From an uncultured Lachnospiraceae bacterium (GTDB lineage Bacteria; Bacillota; Clostridia; Lachnospirales; Lachnospiraceae), in the NCBI GenBank assembly GCA_946615865.1, contig CAMOIJ010000013.1:1-54392 (forward strand): DNA of 54,392 nucleotides. Direction: 5' to 3'. The translations under genes and the position numbers were made by a program. The notes under the pieces were generated by a model that did no database searches, had not been told where the DNA came from, and saw nothing but the letters and a program-made list of their open reading frames with translations. Positions 18,126 to 26,311 of this stretch are shown piece by piece. The first letter of the stretch is position 1, and every line of letters starts with the position of its first letter.

Positions 18126-18172
18126 AAGCATTTTGTGCTCCATCGGATTTGAAAAAAATCCCTAGAAGATGG
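18126..18172 (+). repeat. Single 63-bp-family unit in inverted orientation
   Basis: The array at locus A ends with TTTTGTGCTCCATCGGATTT followed about 17 bp later by GATGG. This is the family's box order in the plus orientation, opposite to the five units before it, so the array ends in an inverted partial copy. Confidence 0.6.
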
Positions 18173-18180
18173 GTCCCCGC

Positions 18181-18296
18181 CACAAGTTCAACAAAGCTAA
18201 ACCAGTCTCAAACAAGTTCAACAAAGCTAAACCAGTCTCAAACAAGTTTAACAAAGCTAAATCAGTCTCAATCAAGCTCAACAAATCTAACCAATA
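18181..18296. repeat. 30-bp tandem array, about 3.7 units
   Basis: Units start at 18181, 18211, 18241 and 18271 with an exact 30-bp period. The first two differ only at the first base; the third has two changes and the fourth is partial and diverged. The unit reads roughly AACAAGTTCA-ACAAAGCTAA-ACCAGTCTCA. One plus-strand frame would give Ser-Thr-Lys-Leu-Asn-Gln-type decapeptides, but no translation start is apparent. Confidence 0.9.
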
Positions 18297-18464
18297 AGAA
18301 AAAGTCTCCAATTTTGACCGCAAAAAGTTGTGCACAAGTGCTAAATAATAAAATAATATAAATAATTAGTGACAAAATGTTAAATAAATGTTAACATTAT
18401 AAATGTAGATGTTACAACTCATTGCGGAAATGATTACCGTCATCACAAAAGATCGGAGGAGACC

Positions 18465-20279
18465 ATGAAAAAGCATACCGTTATCGCATTAGTATCGGCC
18501 ATCGCTATCGCTGCAGGAACTTTGTCTGCGGTGAATCTGACGAATGTATCCCGGGAGGCGCAGGGAAGTGTTCAGAATTCAGGCGAGAGTGCCGGTATTT
18601 CTTATGAGGACGCGATCGCGGATCTTTACGCGCGCAGCACATCTATTTCAGATCAGGAAATTCTCGATATTGCCCGTAAAATGAAACCTGACTGCACAGC
18701 CGTGACGAATAAGCTCGGTGAAGCGCAGGCTGATAGAATAATCGCAACACTTTCTGACTACGAGGAGAAGAAGGCTTCTTATCTGCTTGCCGATTCGGCT
18801 GCAGAAGCGGACGAAGCGCTGGCTGCGGAGTGGGACAGACAGAAGGCCTATACGCAGATGGGAATCTCAGGATCCCAGAAGCTGACAAGGCTGATCCCCG
18901 GCTACACAGTAACTTCCTGCGAGGAGGAGAACGGCCGGATCCTGGTCGATGTCGACGAGTGGATGACGGAAGGTTATACAGAAGGAGAGCAGGAAACAGA
19001 GAATGTCTCCGCTTACCGCTACTATTACACGGCAGTTCTTGAGAAGAAAGCCGGCGGAAACTATGAAGTGATCTCTGTTATTAATACAGACAGAAATTTT
19101 GCATGGCTTGAGGATGCGGAAGTCCAGCAGCAGATGCTTGAAGAGACCGCGGATCAGGCAGGAGCAGAGAACAGCGCGGATCTGCAGAGCAAGAGCACAG
19201 CAGACCTTAAGAGCGGGAACGGCATGAAGACTGCCAGTCTTAAGACCTATGGAGACGGCAAGTACTCCTACAACGCCGACAACGCGATCGCGTATGCTGA
19301 CAAGTGGGCGACTTCCAGAAACCCCGAATACAGACAGTATCCCGGAGTGGACTGCTGCAATTTCGTTTCCCAGTGTCTGTACGCGGGCGGAATGCCCAAG
19401 AACAGCGCCTGGTATCCCGCGTCTTATGCATGGATCAACTGCAGCGGAGCAATCGACAACTTTAAGAAATACGGCACATTTATGAGTGCCAATAACGGAA
19501 ATGTCCTCAGAGGCAACCCGGTATATTATGACTGGAACAGCAACGGCGTCTATGACCACACAGCAATCTGCGTTGGCAAGAACAGTTCGGGCACTCCGAT
19601 CATCGACGCGCACACAGGCGATCACTACCATGTGACATGGACTCTTGGCAGCAACGGAACAAGAGCTACGATCCAGCTGCGCGGCAACGGCTCAGTCGGC
19701 GGAAGCAGCACAGCAGCCGCGACAGGCGGCGCCTGGAAGAAAGTGGGCGGCAAGTGGTATTACTATTCCGCTGACGGAAACATGGTAAAGGGCTGGATCC
19801 TGTATCAGAATAAGTACTATTACCTCAAATCTGACGGCTCCATGGTAACCGGCTGGGGCAAGGTAGGCGATTCCTGGTACTATTTCAATGGCTCGGGCGC
19901 AATGCAGACCGGCTGGGTCAAAGTGAGCTCCAAGTGGTATTACCTGTCGGATCAGGGCGCTATGAAAACCGGCTGGGTTCAGGACAAGGGCGTCTGGTAT
20001 TACATGGCTGATGACGGACATGCCGTCACCGGATGGAGAGACATCAAGGGCAAGACCTATTACTTCGACGATAACTGCAAGATGGCGACAGGGATCGCTA
20101 AGATAGATGGGATGAAGTACAATTTTGGTTCCCAGGGCCATATGACTCTCGGATGGGCAACAGTGGGCGGAAAGAAGTATTTCTTCAGCCCCTCCGCAGG
20201 CGGCAGAGCAGCTACCGGCACCTGGCTGATCAATGGAAGATATTATAACTTCAACTCCGAGGGCGTTCTGATCGACTGA
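18465..20279 (+). CDS. Secreted amidase-domain protein with C-terminal cell-wall-binding repeats
   Basis: A 604-residue exported protein. A signal peptide covers about residues 1-30 (MKKHTVIALVSAIAIAAGTLSA). Residues about 45-260 form an uncharacterised helical/beta N-terminal region. Residues about 265-410 match the putative amidase domain (Amidase_6 type), with the catalytic-looking motif GVDCCNFVSQ at about 294-303, YDHTAICV at about 363-370 and DAHTGDHYHV at about 381-390, a Cys/His arrangement of NlpC/P60-like hydrolases. From about 421 to the end are some eight choline-binding-type repeats (GGKWYYYSADGNMVKGW and similar). GATCGGAGGAGACC gives an excellent binding site. Likely role: modification of, or attachment to, the cell wall. 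The substrate is unknown. It stands alone after the repeat region. Confidence 0.85.
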   Translation: MKKHTVIALVSAIAIAAGTLSAVNLTNVSREAQGSVQNSGESAGISYEDAIADLYARSTSISDQEILDIARKMKPDCTAVTNKLGEAQADRIIATLSDYEEKKASYLLADSAAEADEALAAEWDRQKAYTQMGISGSQKLTRLIPGYTVTSCEEENGRILVDVDEWMTEGYTEGEQETENVSAYRYYYTAVLEKKAGGNYEVISVINTDRNFAWLEDAEVQQQMLEETADQAGAENSADLQSKSTADLKSGNGMKTASLKTYGDGKYSYNADNAIAYADKWATSRNPEYRQYPGVDCCNFVSQCLYAGGMPKNSAWYPASYAWINCSGAIDNFKKYGTFMSANNGNVLRGNPVYYDWNSNGVYDHTAICVGKNSSGTPIIDAHTGDHYHVTWTLGSNGTRATIQLRGNGSVGGSSTAAATGGAWKKVGGKWYYYSADGNMVKGWILYQNKYYYLKSDGSMVTGWGKVGDSWYYFNGSGAMQTGWVKVSSKWYYLSDQGAMKTGWVQDKGVWYYMADDGHAVTGWRDIKGKTYYFDDNCKMATGIAKIDGMKYNFGSQGHMTLGWATVGGKKYFFSPSAGGRAATGTWLINGRYYNFNSEGVLID

Positions 20280-20316
20280 TCGAGGGCCAAAATATAGACG
20301 AAACGGGAAAGGGCTA

Positions 20317-21066
20317 ATGTATACATTTGACGGACGGATCAGATACAGCGAAGTCGACAGAAGACGGAAACTGACGGCGGAGAAGACGATTGATTACTTT
20401 CAGGACTGTACTTCATTTCAGTCGGAGGACCTGGGGATCGGACTCGATTACATGTCTGAGCGGGGGATCGCGTGGGTGATCAATTACTGGCAGATCCACT
20501 TCTACAGACGCCCCGTCATGGGGGAATCTGTGAGGACCGGCACGCAGCCATATGAGTTCAAGGGACTCATGGGACTGAGGAATTTCGTGATGGAAACGCC
20601 GGAAGGCGAGAGGCTGGCAGCAGCCAATTCGGTGTGGACTCTTCTGGATATGGAGAAAATGTATCCTGTCAGGGTTCCTGAGGAGATCATAGGAAAGTAT
20701 GAGCTCGCGCCGAAGCTGGACATGGAATACAGCCCGAGAAAGATCGCCGTCCCGAAAGAGGGCGGTGAGCGCAGGGAAGATATTGTGGTGAGAATGCATC
20801 ACCTTGATACCAATCAACATATGAACAATGCGCAGTATGTGCATTTCGCGGTCATGTACCTGCCCGCTGACAGCGAGATCAGGGAGCTGCGGGTGGAATA
20901 CCGGCGCCAGGCGGTGCTCGGAGACCGCATAACTCCGGTGATTTACCGGACTCATGAGGATACATATCTGGTGAGCATGAACGGCGAAGACGGCAAACCG
21001 TACGCCGTGGTGGAAATGAAACTGTACAAAAACTGTACAAAGAGGTGGGAAAATGAAACTCGGTGA
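20317..21066 (+). CDS. Acyl-ACP thioesterase
   Basis: A 249-residue member of the FatA/FatB-type acyl-[acyl-carrier-protein] thioesterase family, which frees fatty acids from ACP in the cytoplasm. It is a double hotdog fold: the first hotdog begins with IRYSEVDRRRKLTAEKTIDYFQD, and the second has the conserved segment HHLDTNQHMNNAQYVHF at about 166-183 carrying the catalytic Asp/Asn/His candidates. Length and segments fit bacterial stand-alone members from gut Firmicutes. GGGAAAGGGCTA precedes the ATG. Its last 14 bp overlap the next gene (CvfB-like), so the two are coupled; no functional link between them is known. Confidence 0.88.
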   Translation: MYTFDGRIRYSEVDRRRKLTAEKTIDYFQDCTSFQSEDLGIGLDYMSERGIAWVINYWQIHFYRRPVMGESVRTGTQPYEFKGLMGLRNFVMETPEGERLAAANSVWTLLDMEKMYPVRVPEEIIGKYELAPKLDMEYSPRKIAVPKEGGERREDIVVRMHHLDTNQHMNNAQYVHFAVMYLPADSEIRELRVEYRRQAVLGDRITPVIYRTHEDTYLVSMNGEDGKPYAVVEMKLYKNCTKRWENETR

Positions 21067-21886
21067 ACTTCAGACACTTACAGTTGAAAAGACAGTGCCC
21101 TTTGGAATTTACCTCAAAGGCGAGGATCCGGAGGAGGGACGCGTTCTGCTGCCCCGATCCCAGGTGCCTGAGGGGGTATCTGAGGGAGATAAGCTGGAAG
21201 TATTTCTCTACAAGGATTCCGAGGACAGAATGATCGCGACCCGCAGGAAGCCCAAGCTTATGCTTCATCAGGTGGGATACCTGACTGTGCTGCAGGTGGG
21301 CAGGATCGGCGCTTTTTTGGACTGGGGACTGGACAAGGATCTGCTGCTTCCTTTCCACGAGCAGCCCAGGGAGAGAGTCAAAGAGGGACAGGAAGTCCTG
21401 GTAGCCGTGTATCTTGATAAGAGCGAGCGGCTGTGCGCCACGATGAACGTCTATCCCTATCTCAGCAAGGAGAGTCCCTACAGGACGGGCGACCAGGTGA
21501 CGGGCGTCGTCTATGAGACCAGCCGCAACTTCGGAGCTTTCGTCGCGGTGGACAGCATGTTCTCAGCGCTGATCCCCCGAAGGGAGCTGGTGAGAGACCT
21601 CAGGGTCGGCGACGTGATCTCCGCGAGAGTGACGGCAGTCAAGCCGGACGGAAAGCTGGATCTGAGCATCCGCGAGAAAGCGCCTCTTCAGATGGACCGC
21701 GATATGGACCGGATTCTTGCCAGGATGAACGCTAACGGAGGCATCCTTCCCTTTAACGACAGGGTGGCGCCCGAGATCATCCGCGAGCAGATGCAGATGA
21801 GCAAGAACGAGTTCAAGAGAGCGGTGGGACATCTGCTCAAGCTTGGCAAAATAGAGATCGGACCGGACAGTATCCGGATCAAATAG
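21053..21886 (+). CDS. cvfB: S1-like RNA-binding protein CvfB/YitL
   Basis: A 277-residue protein of the CvfB (YitL) family: three S1-like OB domains followed by a C-terminal winged helix. Visible landmarks are TVPFGIYLKGED in the first S1 domain, VGRIGAFLDWGLDKDLLLPF in the second, TSRNFGAFVAVDSMFSALIP in the third, and MSKNEFKRAVGHLLKLGKIEI in the terminal winged helix. CvfB influences virulence gene expression in Staphylococcus by binding RNA; the role here is unknown. The start lies inside the thioesterase gene with AAAGAGGTGGGAAA upstream. A strong terminator follows at 21911. Confidence 0.9.
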   Translation: MKLGELQTLTVEKTVPFGIYLKGEDPEEGRVLLPRSQVPEGVSEGDKLEVFLYKDSEDRMIATRRKPKLMLHQVGYLTVLQVGRIGAFLDWGLDKDLLLPFHEQPRERVKEGQEVLVAVYLDKSERLCATMNVYPYLSKESPYRTGDQVTGVVYETSRNFGAFVAVDSMFSALIPRRELVRDLRVGDVISARVTAVKPDGKLDLSIREKAPLQMDRDMDRILARMNANGGILPFNDRVAPEIIREQMQMSKNEFKRAVGHLLKLGKIEIGPDSIRIK

Positions 21887-21910
21887 GAATTGAGAGTGGG
21901 AGAGTTTACG

Positions 21911-21942
21911 AAAAGCCATGCGGTTTCCGCATGGCTTTTTTT
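21911..21942 (+). terminator. Terminator after cvfB
   Basis: A perfect 13-bp stem AAAAGCCATGCGG (21911-21923) with CCGCATGGCTTTT (21927-21939), TTT loop and T run. It is a very strong intrinsic terminator. Confidence 0.92.
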
Positions 21943-22013
21943 GGGAATATTTATCAAATATACACAAATTTCACATTATTTTTTATGGATTTTTGTATGA
22001 TTATGGTCTAAAA

Positions 22014-22019
22014 TATAAT
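22014..22019 (+). promoter_or_regulatory. Candidate -10 box of the PucR-type regulator gene
   Basis: A perfect TATAAT lies 60 bp before the start codon, downstream of a strong terminator, in an AT-rich stretch. The -35 position (TTTTGT at 21991-21996, 17 bp away) is a weak match. Confidence 0.45.
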
Positions 22020-22079
22020 GGACGGTAAATTTTTTAGGCATCGTAAATGTGGGGTTGATTACGAAAGCGTGAGGGGGAC

Positions 22080-23168
22080 ATGGTTTCAAATCAGGTATTA
22101 CAGAACACAATAGAAGGTATCAAGGAAATATCGCATCTTGAACTCGGGATCATGGATTCCGACGGAAGAGAGGTTGCGGTCACAGCCCCGGTGTTCGCGA
22201 ATGCGGCGAGTGCGATCCCGGATTTCGCGAATTCACCTGCAGACAGTCAGTCAGCCGGACCTTACCAGTTCTTTAAGGTGATGGACGAGCAGCAGCTGGA
22301 GTATGTCATCGTGGTATACGGCGAGACGGACAGTTCCCTGCTGATCGGGCGCATGGCGGCTTTCCAGCTCAAGGGGCTGATGAGCGCTTTCAAGGAACGC
22401 TACGACAAGGACAGCTTCATGAAGAACCTGCTCCTGGACAATCTCCTTCTGATCGATATTTACAGCCGCGCCAAGAAGCTGCATATCGCGTCTGACGCCC
22501 AGAGAGTCGTCATGATTGTGGAGACAGGCTTTGAGCGCGACAGAAATGTGCTGGAAGTGGTACAGGAATTCATTGGCACGACGACGACAGATTTTGTCAC
22601 CGCGGTGGACGAGAGCAATGTCGTGGTGGTCAAGGATCTTACGGACGGAAGCAGGATCAAGGATATCGAGAAGACGGCGAGCGCTATTGACGCGCACCTG
22701 AGGAAACTCGGTATCAGCGGCGTGCGCATCGCTTACGGCACTGTCGTTAGTGAGATCAAGGAAGTAAGCCGCTCCTACAAGGAAGCCAAGATGGCTCTGG
22801 ATGTCAGCAAGATCTTCTTTGAGGACCGCACCGTGATCGCGTACAACGAGCTGGGCATCGGCAGGCTGATCTATCAGCTTCCCATACCGCTCTGCAAGAT
22901 GTTCATCAGAGAGATCTTCAAGGGCAAGAATCCCGAGGAGTTCGACCAGGAAACACTTGCCACGATCAACAAGTTCTTTGAGAACAGCCTGAACGTCTCC
23001 GAGACATCGAGGCAGCTGTTCATTCACAGAAATACACTGGTTTACCGTCTGGACAAGCTTCAGAAGAGCACCGGGCTCGATCTTCGCGTATTTGAGGACG
23101 CCATCACCTTCAAGATCGCTCTGATGGTCGTCAAGTACATGAAGTATATGAAGCAATTCGAATACTGA
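22080..23168 (+). CDS. PucR/CdaR-type transcriptional regulator
   Basis: A 362-residue regulator of the sugar-diacid/purine (CdaR/PucR) type. The N-terminal third resembles the sugar-diacid recognition domain (ISHLELGIMDSDGREV...FKVMDEQQLEYVIVVYGE). A central GGDEF-like or PucR middle domain spans about residues 135-260. The C-terminal helix-turn-helix is clear: NVSETSRQLFIHRNTLVYRL at about 307-326, then DKLQKSTGLDLRVFEDAITF. GTGAGGGGGA precedes the ATG. It is followed 78 bp later by a C-terminal processing protease with a hairpin between them. The ligand is unknown and no diacid catabolic genes are nearby, so its target cannot be named. Confidence 0.85.
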   Translation: MVSNQVLQNTIEGIKEISHLELGIMDSDGREVAVTAPVFANAASAIPDFANSPADSQSAGPYQFFKVMDEQQLEYVIVVYGETDSSLLIGRMAAFQLKGLMSAFKERYDKDSFMKNLLLDNLLLIDIYSRAKKLHIASDAQRVVMIVETGFERDRNVLEVVQEFIGTTTTDFVTAVDESNVVVVKDLTDGSRIKDIEKTASAIDAHLRKLGISGVRIAYGTVVSEIKEVSRSYKEAKMALDVSKIFFEDRTVIAYNELGIGRLIYQLPIPLCKMFIREIFKGKNPEEFDQETLATINKFFENSLNVSETSRQLFIHRNTLVYRLDKLQKSTGLDLRVFEDAITFKIALMVVKYMKYMKQFEY

Positions 23169-23206
23169 GGCTGAGCGGATCGGCCCTATTCAGAAAGGAA
23201 TTCGAG

Positions 23207-23230
23207 ACAAGCGCCCCTTCGGGCGCTTGT
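23207..23230 (+). terminator. Hairpin between the regulator and the S41 protease genes
   Basis: A perfect 10-bp stem ACAAGCGCCC (23207-23216) with GGGCGCTTGT (23221-23230) and a CTTC loop; outer CAGAAA/TTTCTG pairs could extend it. It is followed by TTTCTGAG, which is not a proper T run, and then by the binding site of the protease gene. It may be a weak terminator or a mRNA-stability or processing hairpin. Confidence 0.5.
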
Positions 23231-23246
23231 TTCTGAGAAAGGCGAA

Positions 23247-24473
23247 ATGGAAGAACGAACAGAGAAACGGAACGGATTCAGAGGCTTTATACCCGGAATG
23301 CTGGCAGGTATTCTGGTGACAGTCATTGCTGTCGGGGTATTTTTTGCCCTGTCAGGCGGAGGCGGCCAGATGGCAGTGCAGTCTTCCGGAAGCGATTCCG
23401 CAGTCAACAGGGAGTCTGTCAACAAACTGAGCGTGCTCGAACAGTATCTGGACCGCTACTACTATAAGTCTTCCGAGATCACCAGGGAGGACAAGGAGAA
23501 CGGAATCTACAAGGGCCTCTTCGAGTCACTGAAAGATGTTTACTCCTGCTACTACACACCTGAGGAATACAAGATGCTCGCAGAGCAGACCCAGGGCGTC
23601 TATTACGGGATCGGCGCCTATGTGAGCCAGGACGTGGAGACCGGTGTCTGCGCCATCTCCGGCGTTATCAAGAATTCACCGGCGGAGGCGGCAGGGCTCA
23701 TGGAAGGAGACCTCATCTATAAGGTCGACGGCGAGGATATGTCAGGGCTCGACATCGATGAAGTCGTCAGCCACATTCGGGGCGAAGAGGGAACAGAGGT
23801 CGCGCTGACCCTGGTCCGAAACGGAGAGGAGATAGAGGTTAAGCTTAAGAGAGGCAGGGTCGATACGCCTACAGTGGAATCCGAGATGCTCGACGACGGG
23901 ATCGGATATCTGCAGATCACTGAATTCGACGACGTGACGGTGAATCAGTTCACCGAGAACTTTGAGGAGCTGAAAGGGCAGGGTATGAAGGGCCTGATCA
24001 TCGACCTTAGGGGAAATCCGGGCGGAAGCGTTACTTCAGTGTGCGCGGTGGCGGAACAGCTGCTGCCGAAGGGGCTGATCTTCTACATGGAGGACAAGGA
24101 CGGCAACAAGACTGAGTATAAATGCGAAGGGGCAGATTTTGACCTGCCTATGGTGGTCCTTGTCAATGAGTACAGCGCCAGCGCCGCGGAGATACTCTCA
24201 GGTGCGATCAAGGATTCGGGCATCGGCAAACTGGTCGGCAAGACGACTTTCGGCAAAGGCATTGTACAGGACGTCATTCCTCTGCAGGACGGCTCTGCGA
24301 TCAAATTGACGGTCGCCAACTACTACACCAGAGGCGGCAACGACATCCACCTCAAGGGAATCGAGCCTGACATAGAGGTCGAACTGGATACGGACGCCTA
24401 TCTTGACGACGGGAAGGACACGCAGCTGGACAAGGCAGTTGAAGTACTGCTTGGGGAGATGGGCAGCAAGTAA
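23247..24473 (+). CDS. C-terminal processing peptidase, S41 family with PDZ domain
   Basis: A membrane-anchored serine protease of 408 residues. One N-terminal transmembrane helix (about 17-36) is followed by an extracellular part. The PDZ domain spans about 118-200 (GVYYGIGAYVS...IKNSPAEAAGLMEGDLIYKVDGEDM), and the S41 catalytic domain begins near 210. DLRGNPGG is at about 253-260, the catalytic serine lies in EYSASAAEILSGA (about 310-312), and the catalytic lysine is Lys337 in GKTTFGKG. The serine/lysine dyad is intact. GAGAAAGGCGAA precedes the ATG. Such proteases trim envelope or regulatory proteins; its substrate is unknown. PucR-type regulator followed by this protease appears to be a recurring arrangement in Lachnospiraceae. 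Confidence 0.93.
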   Translation: MEERTEKRNGFRGFIPGMLAGILVTVIAVGVFFALSGGGGQMAVQSSGSDSAVNRESVNKLSVLEQYLDRYYYKSSEITREDKENGIYKGLFESLKDVYSCYYTPEEYKMLAEQTQGVYYGIGAYVSQDVETGVCAISGVIKNSPAEAAGLMEGDLIYKVDGEDMSGLDIDEVVSHIRGEEGTEVALTLVRNGEEIEVKLKRGRVDTPTVESEMLDDGIGYLQITEFDDVTVNQFTENFEELKGQGMKGLIIDLRGNPGGSVTSVCAVAEQLLPKGLIFYMEDKDGNKTEYKCEGADFDLPMVVLVNEYSASAAEILSGAIKDSGIGKLVGKTTFGKGIVQDVIPLQDGSAIKLTVANYYTRGGNDIHLKGIEPDIEVELDTDAYLDDGKDTQLDKAVEVLLGEMGSK

Positions 24474-24649
24474 AAGCGATCCCCGAATACGCGCGGGACG
24501 AACTCTTGCATAATTGTAAAAAAAATGTGTCCTGCACAATATTTTGGCGTCATTTACGTATTATATGTTAGAATATAAATGATAGCTGTCCGGCGGGGAG
24601 CCGCGCAGTTACCATAAAAAAGTGCATCTGCGAAAAACGGAGAGAAGAA

Positions 24650-24832
24650 TTGGCTAATACAAACAGCTGCGACACCTGCGCATACTGTGGCTACGATGAG
24701 GACTACGGGGAATATGTGTGCGATATAGACATGGACGAGGATGATTACATCCGCTTTCTGTCGGACCGCCACTCCCAGTGCCCTTATTACCGCAACGGGG
24801 ATGAGTATCTGGTCGTTCGCAGTCAGATGTAA
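24650..24832 (+). CDS. DUF6472 family small cysteine-rich protein
   Basis: A 60-residue protein, MANTNSCDTCAYCGYDEDYG at its start, then CDIDMDEDDYIRFLSDR, CPYYRNGDEYLVVRSQM. The cysteines (CDTCAYC, C at about 25, CPYY) could bind a metal, and the rest is strongly acidic. I match it to the small DUF6472 family from memory of its pattern; function unknown. It starts with TTG at 24650 after CGGAGAGAAGAA, and the next gene, encoding the SPFH protein, begins 17 bp later, so they are probably co-expressed. The 176-bp upstream gap contains TATAAA at 24574-24579 but no convincing -35. Confidence 0.75.
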   Translation: MANTNSCDTCAYCGYDEDYGEYVCDIDMDEDDYIRFLSDRHSQCPYYRNGDEYLVVRSQM

Positions 24833-24849
24833 AACTAAGGAGGTAAACT

Positions 24850-26142
24850 ATGGGACTTATCACAGCGGCAGGCGCATCACTGGCATCTGTACTTGGAGAT
24901 CAGTGGAAAGAGTATTTTTACTGCTCGGAGATGGACGCGGACGTTCTTGTAAGGAAAGGCCAGCATCACACCGGCAAATCCGGCCTTCTTAACAGAGGCG
25001 GAAGCGAGAATGTTATCACGAACGGCTCTACGATCGTTGTAAACGAGGGCCAGTGCATGATCATTGTGGATCAGGGCGCGATCGTGGATGTCTGCGCGCA
25101 GCCCGGCGCCTACACCTATGACGCCTCCACAGAGCCCAGCGTGTTCACCGGCGGCCTCGGCGCAGGTCTTGTGGCAAGCTTTGAACAGTTCAAGGCCCGC
25201 TTTACTTACGGCGGAGTAACAGCACACGATCAGAGGGTTTACTATTTTAACACCAAGGACATCATCGGCAACAAATACGGAACAGCCAATCCGGTTCCCT
25301 TCCGCGTTGTCGACAAGAATATCGGCCTCGATGTAGATATCGCGATCCGCTGCTTCGGTGAATATGCTTACAGGATCAGCGATCCGATCCTGTTCTATAA
25401 GAATGTCTGCGGCAATGTCAACAGCGACTATACAAGGGACCGCATCGAGAACCAGCTGCGCACCGAGCTCCTGACAGCTCTTCAGCCTGCGTTCGGCAAG
25501 ATCTCCGATATGGGCATCCGTTACAGCTCAGTTGTCAACCACACGACAGATATGGCGAACGCTCTGAACGAAGTTCTCTCCGACAGCTGGGGCGCCAAGT
25601 ACGGCATCGTCATTACCGCTTTCGGCATCAGCAGCCTCAAGGCTTCTGAGGAAGACGAGAAGATGATCAAGGAACTGCAGAAGACCGCAGTCTTCAAAGA
25701 CGGCAGCATGGCAGGAGCCATGAAGGTCAATGCAGAGGCGCAGGCTATGATGGATGCGGCCAAGAATCCCAACGGAGCGGCTATGGGCTTCTTCGGAATG
25801 AATATGGCGCAGCAGGCAGCAGGCGGCGGAACAGACGCAGCTTCCCTGTACGCTATGGGTCAGCAGCAGCAGGCAGCCAAGATGCAGGCCGGATCCGGCT
25901 GGAAGTGCCCTAAGTGCGGCAAGGAAGGCAACACCGGCAAGTTCTGCGGCGAGTGCGGAACTCCCAAGCCCGCGGAAGGCTGGAAGTGCCCTAAGTGCGG
26001 TACGGAAGGCAACAAGGGCAAGTTCTGCTTCGAGTGCGGAGCCCCCAAGCCCGCGGACGACGGCACATGGACATGCCCTAAGTGCGGCCACACAGGCAAC
26101 AAGGGCAAGTTCTGCGGCGAGTGCGGAACTCCCAAGCCCTGA
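24850..26142 (+). CDS. SPFH-domain (YdjI-like, 'virion core') protein with three C-terminal zinc ribbon units
   Basis: A 430-residue protein. Residues about 1-290 are a YdjI-type SPFH domain (GLITAAGASLASVLGDQWKEYFY...DVCAQPGAYTYDASTEPSVFTG...). A Met/Gln/Ala-rich linker follows (about 300-345), then three tandem zinc-ribbon units, each WxCPKCGxxGNxGKFCxECGxPKP, at about 347-430. In Bacillus, YdjI is recruited to the membrane by YdjG/YdjH and helps localise the envelope-stress protein PspA. The gene 170 bp downstream encodes a YdjG-like protein, which supports a shared role. AAGGAGGTAAACT gives a very strong binding site. No PspA gene is seen in the window. Confidence 0.88.
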   Translation: MGLITAAGASLASVLGDQWKEYFYCSEMDADVLVRKGQHHTGKSGLLNRGGSENVITNGSTIVVNEGQCMIIVDQGAIVDVCAQPGAYTYDASTEPSVFTGGLGAGLVASFEQFKARFTYGGVTAHDQRVYYFNTKDIIGNKYGTANPVPFRVVDKNIGLDVDIAIRCFGEYAYRISDPILFYKNVCGNVNSDYTRDRIENQLRTELLTALQPAFGKISDMGIRYSSVVNHTTDMANALNEVLSDSWGAKYGIVITAFGISSLKASEEDEKMIKELQKTAVFKDGSMAGAMKVNAEAQAMMDAAKNPNGAAMGFFGMNMAQQAAGGGTDAASLYAMGQQQQAAKMQAGSGWKCPKCGKEGNTGKFCGECGTPKPAEGWKCPKCGTEGNKGKFCFECGAPKPADDGTWTCPKCGHTGNKGKFCGECGTPKP

Positions 26143-26179
26143 GTCATACTTCCTGACTCTGTGAATTCATAATTACGGC

Positions 26180-26211
26180 GGGCGTACAGCGGTTGCTGTG
26201 CGCCCTTCTTT
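26180..26211 (+). terminator. Terminator after the SPFH gene
   Basis: An 11-bp stem with one G-T pair (GGGCGTACAGC at 26180-26190 with GCTGTGCGCCC at 26195-26205), GGTT loop, then TTCTTT. It separates the SPFH gene from the zinc-ribbon membrane gene, or reduces transcription into it. Confidence 0.7.
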
Positions 26212-26311
26212 GATGTTTGCACGTGGTGGATACGCGTTTGGCATTTTTTGGCATGTTTGCGGCAGCCGGCGCGTATCGGTTAAGATGCCGGCAGCAGAAT
26301 GGAGGACGATC

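Larger units (their letters stand above)
17657..18464. other. Intergenic composite repeat region with the leader of the wall-binding gene
   Basis: About 800 bp between tRNA-Gln and the next gene hold three adjacent arrays with different periods (12, 63 and 30 bp). An AT-rich stretch (18297-18450) follows, in which ATGTTAACAT at 18388-18397 is a perfect palindrome and TATAAA lies at about 18398. This may be the promoter and operator zone of the amidase gene. I see no credible protein-coding gene or RNA family in the repeat part. Confidence 0.6.

Noticed and set aside
17630..18361. Open reading frames across the repeat arrays, on both strands
   Set aside because: They are open because the repeat periods are multiples of three and lack stops; no binding site, no known domain, and several competing frames. 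The one 11-bp unit breaks the Pro/Thr repeat frame.
23207..23230. Strong terminator between the PucR-type regulator and the S41 protease
   Set aside because: The stem is strong but lacks a proper T run and the binding site of the protease follows at once; listed only as a hairpin of uncertain role.
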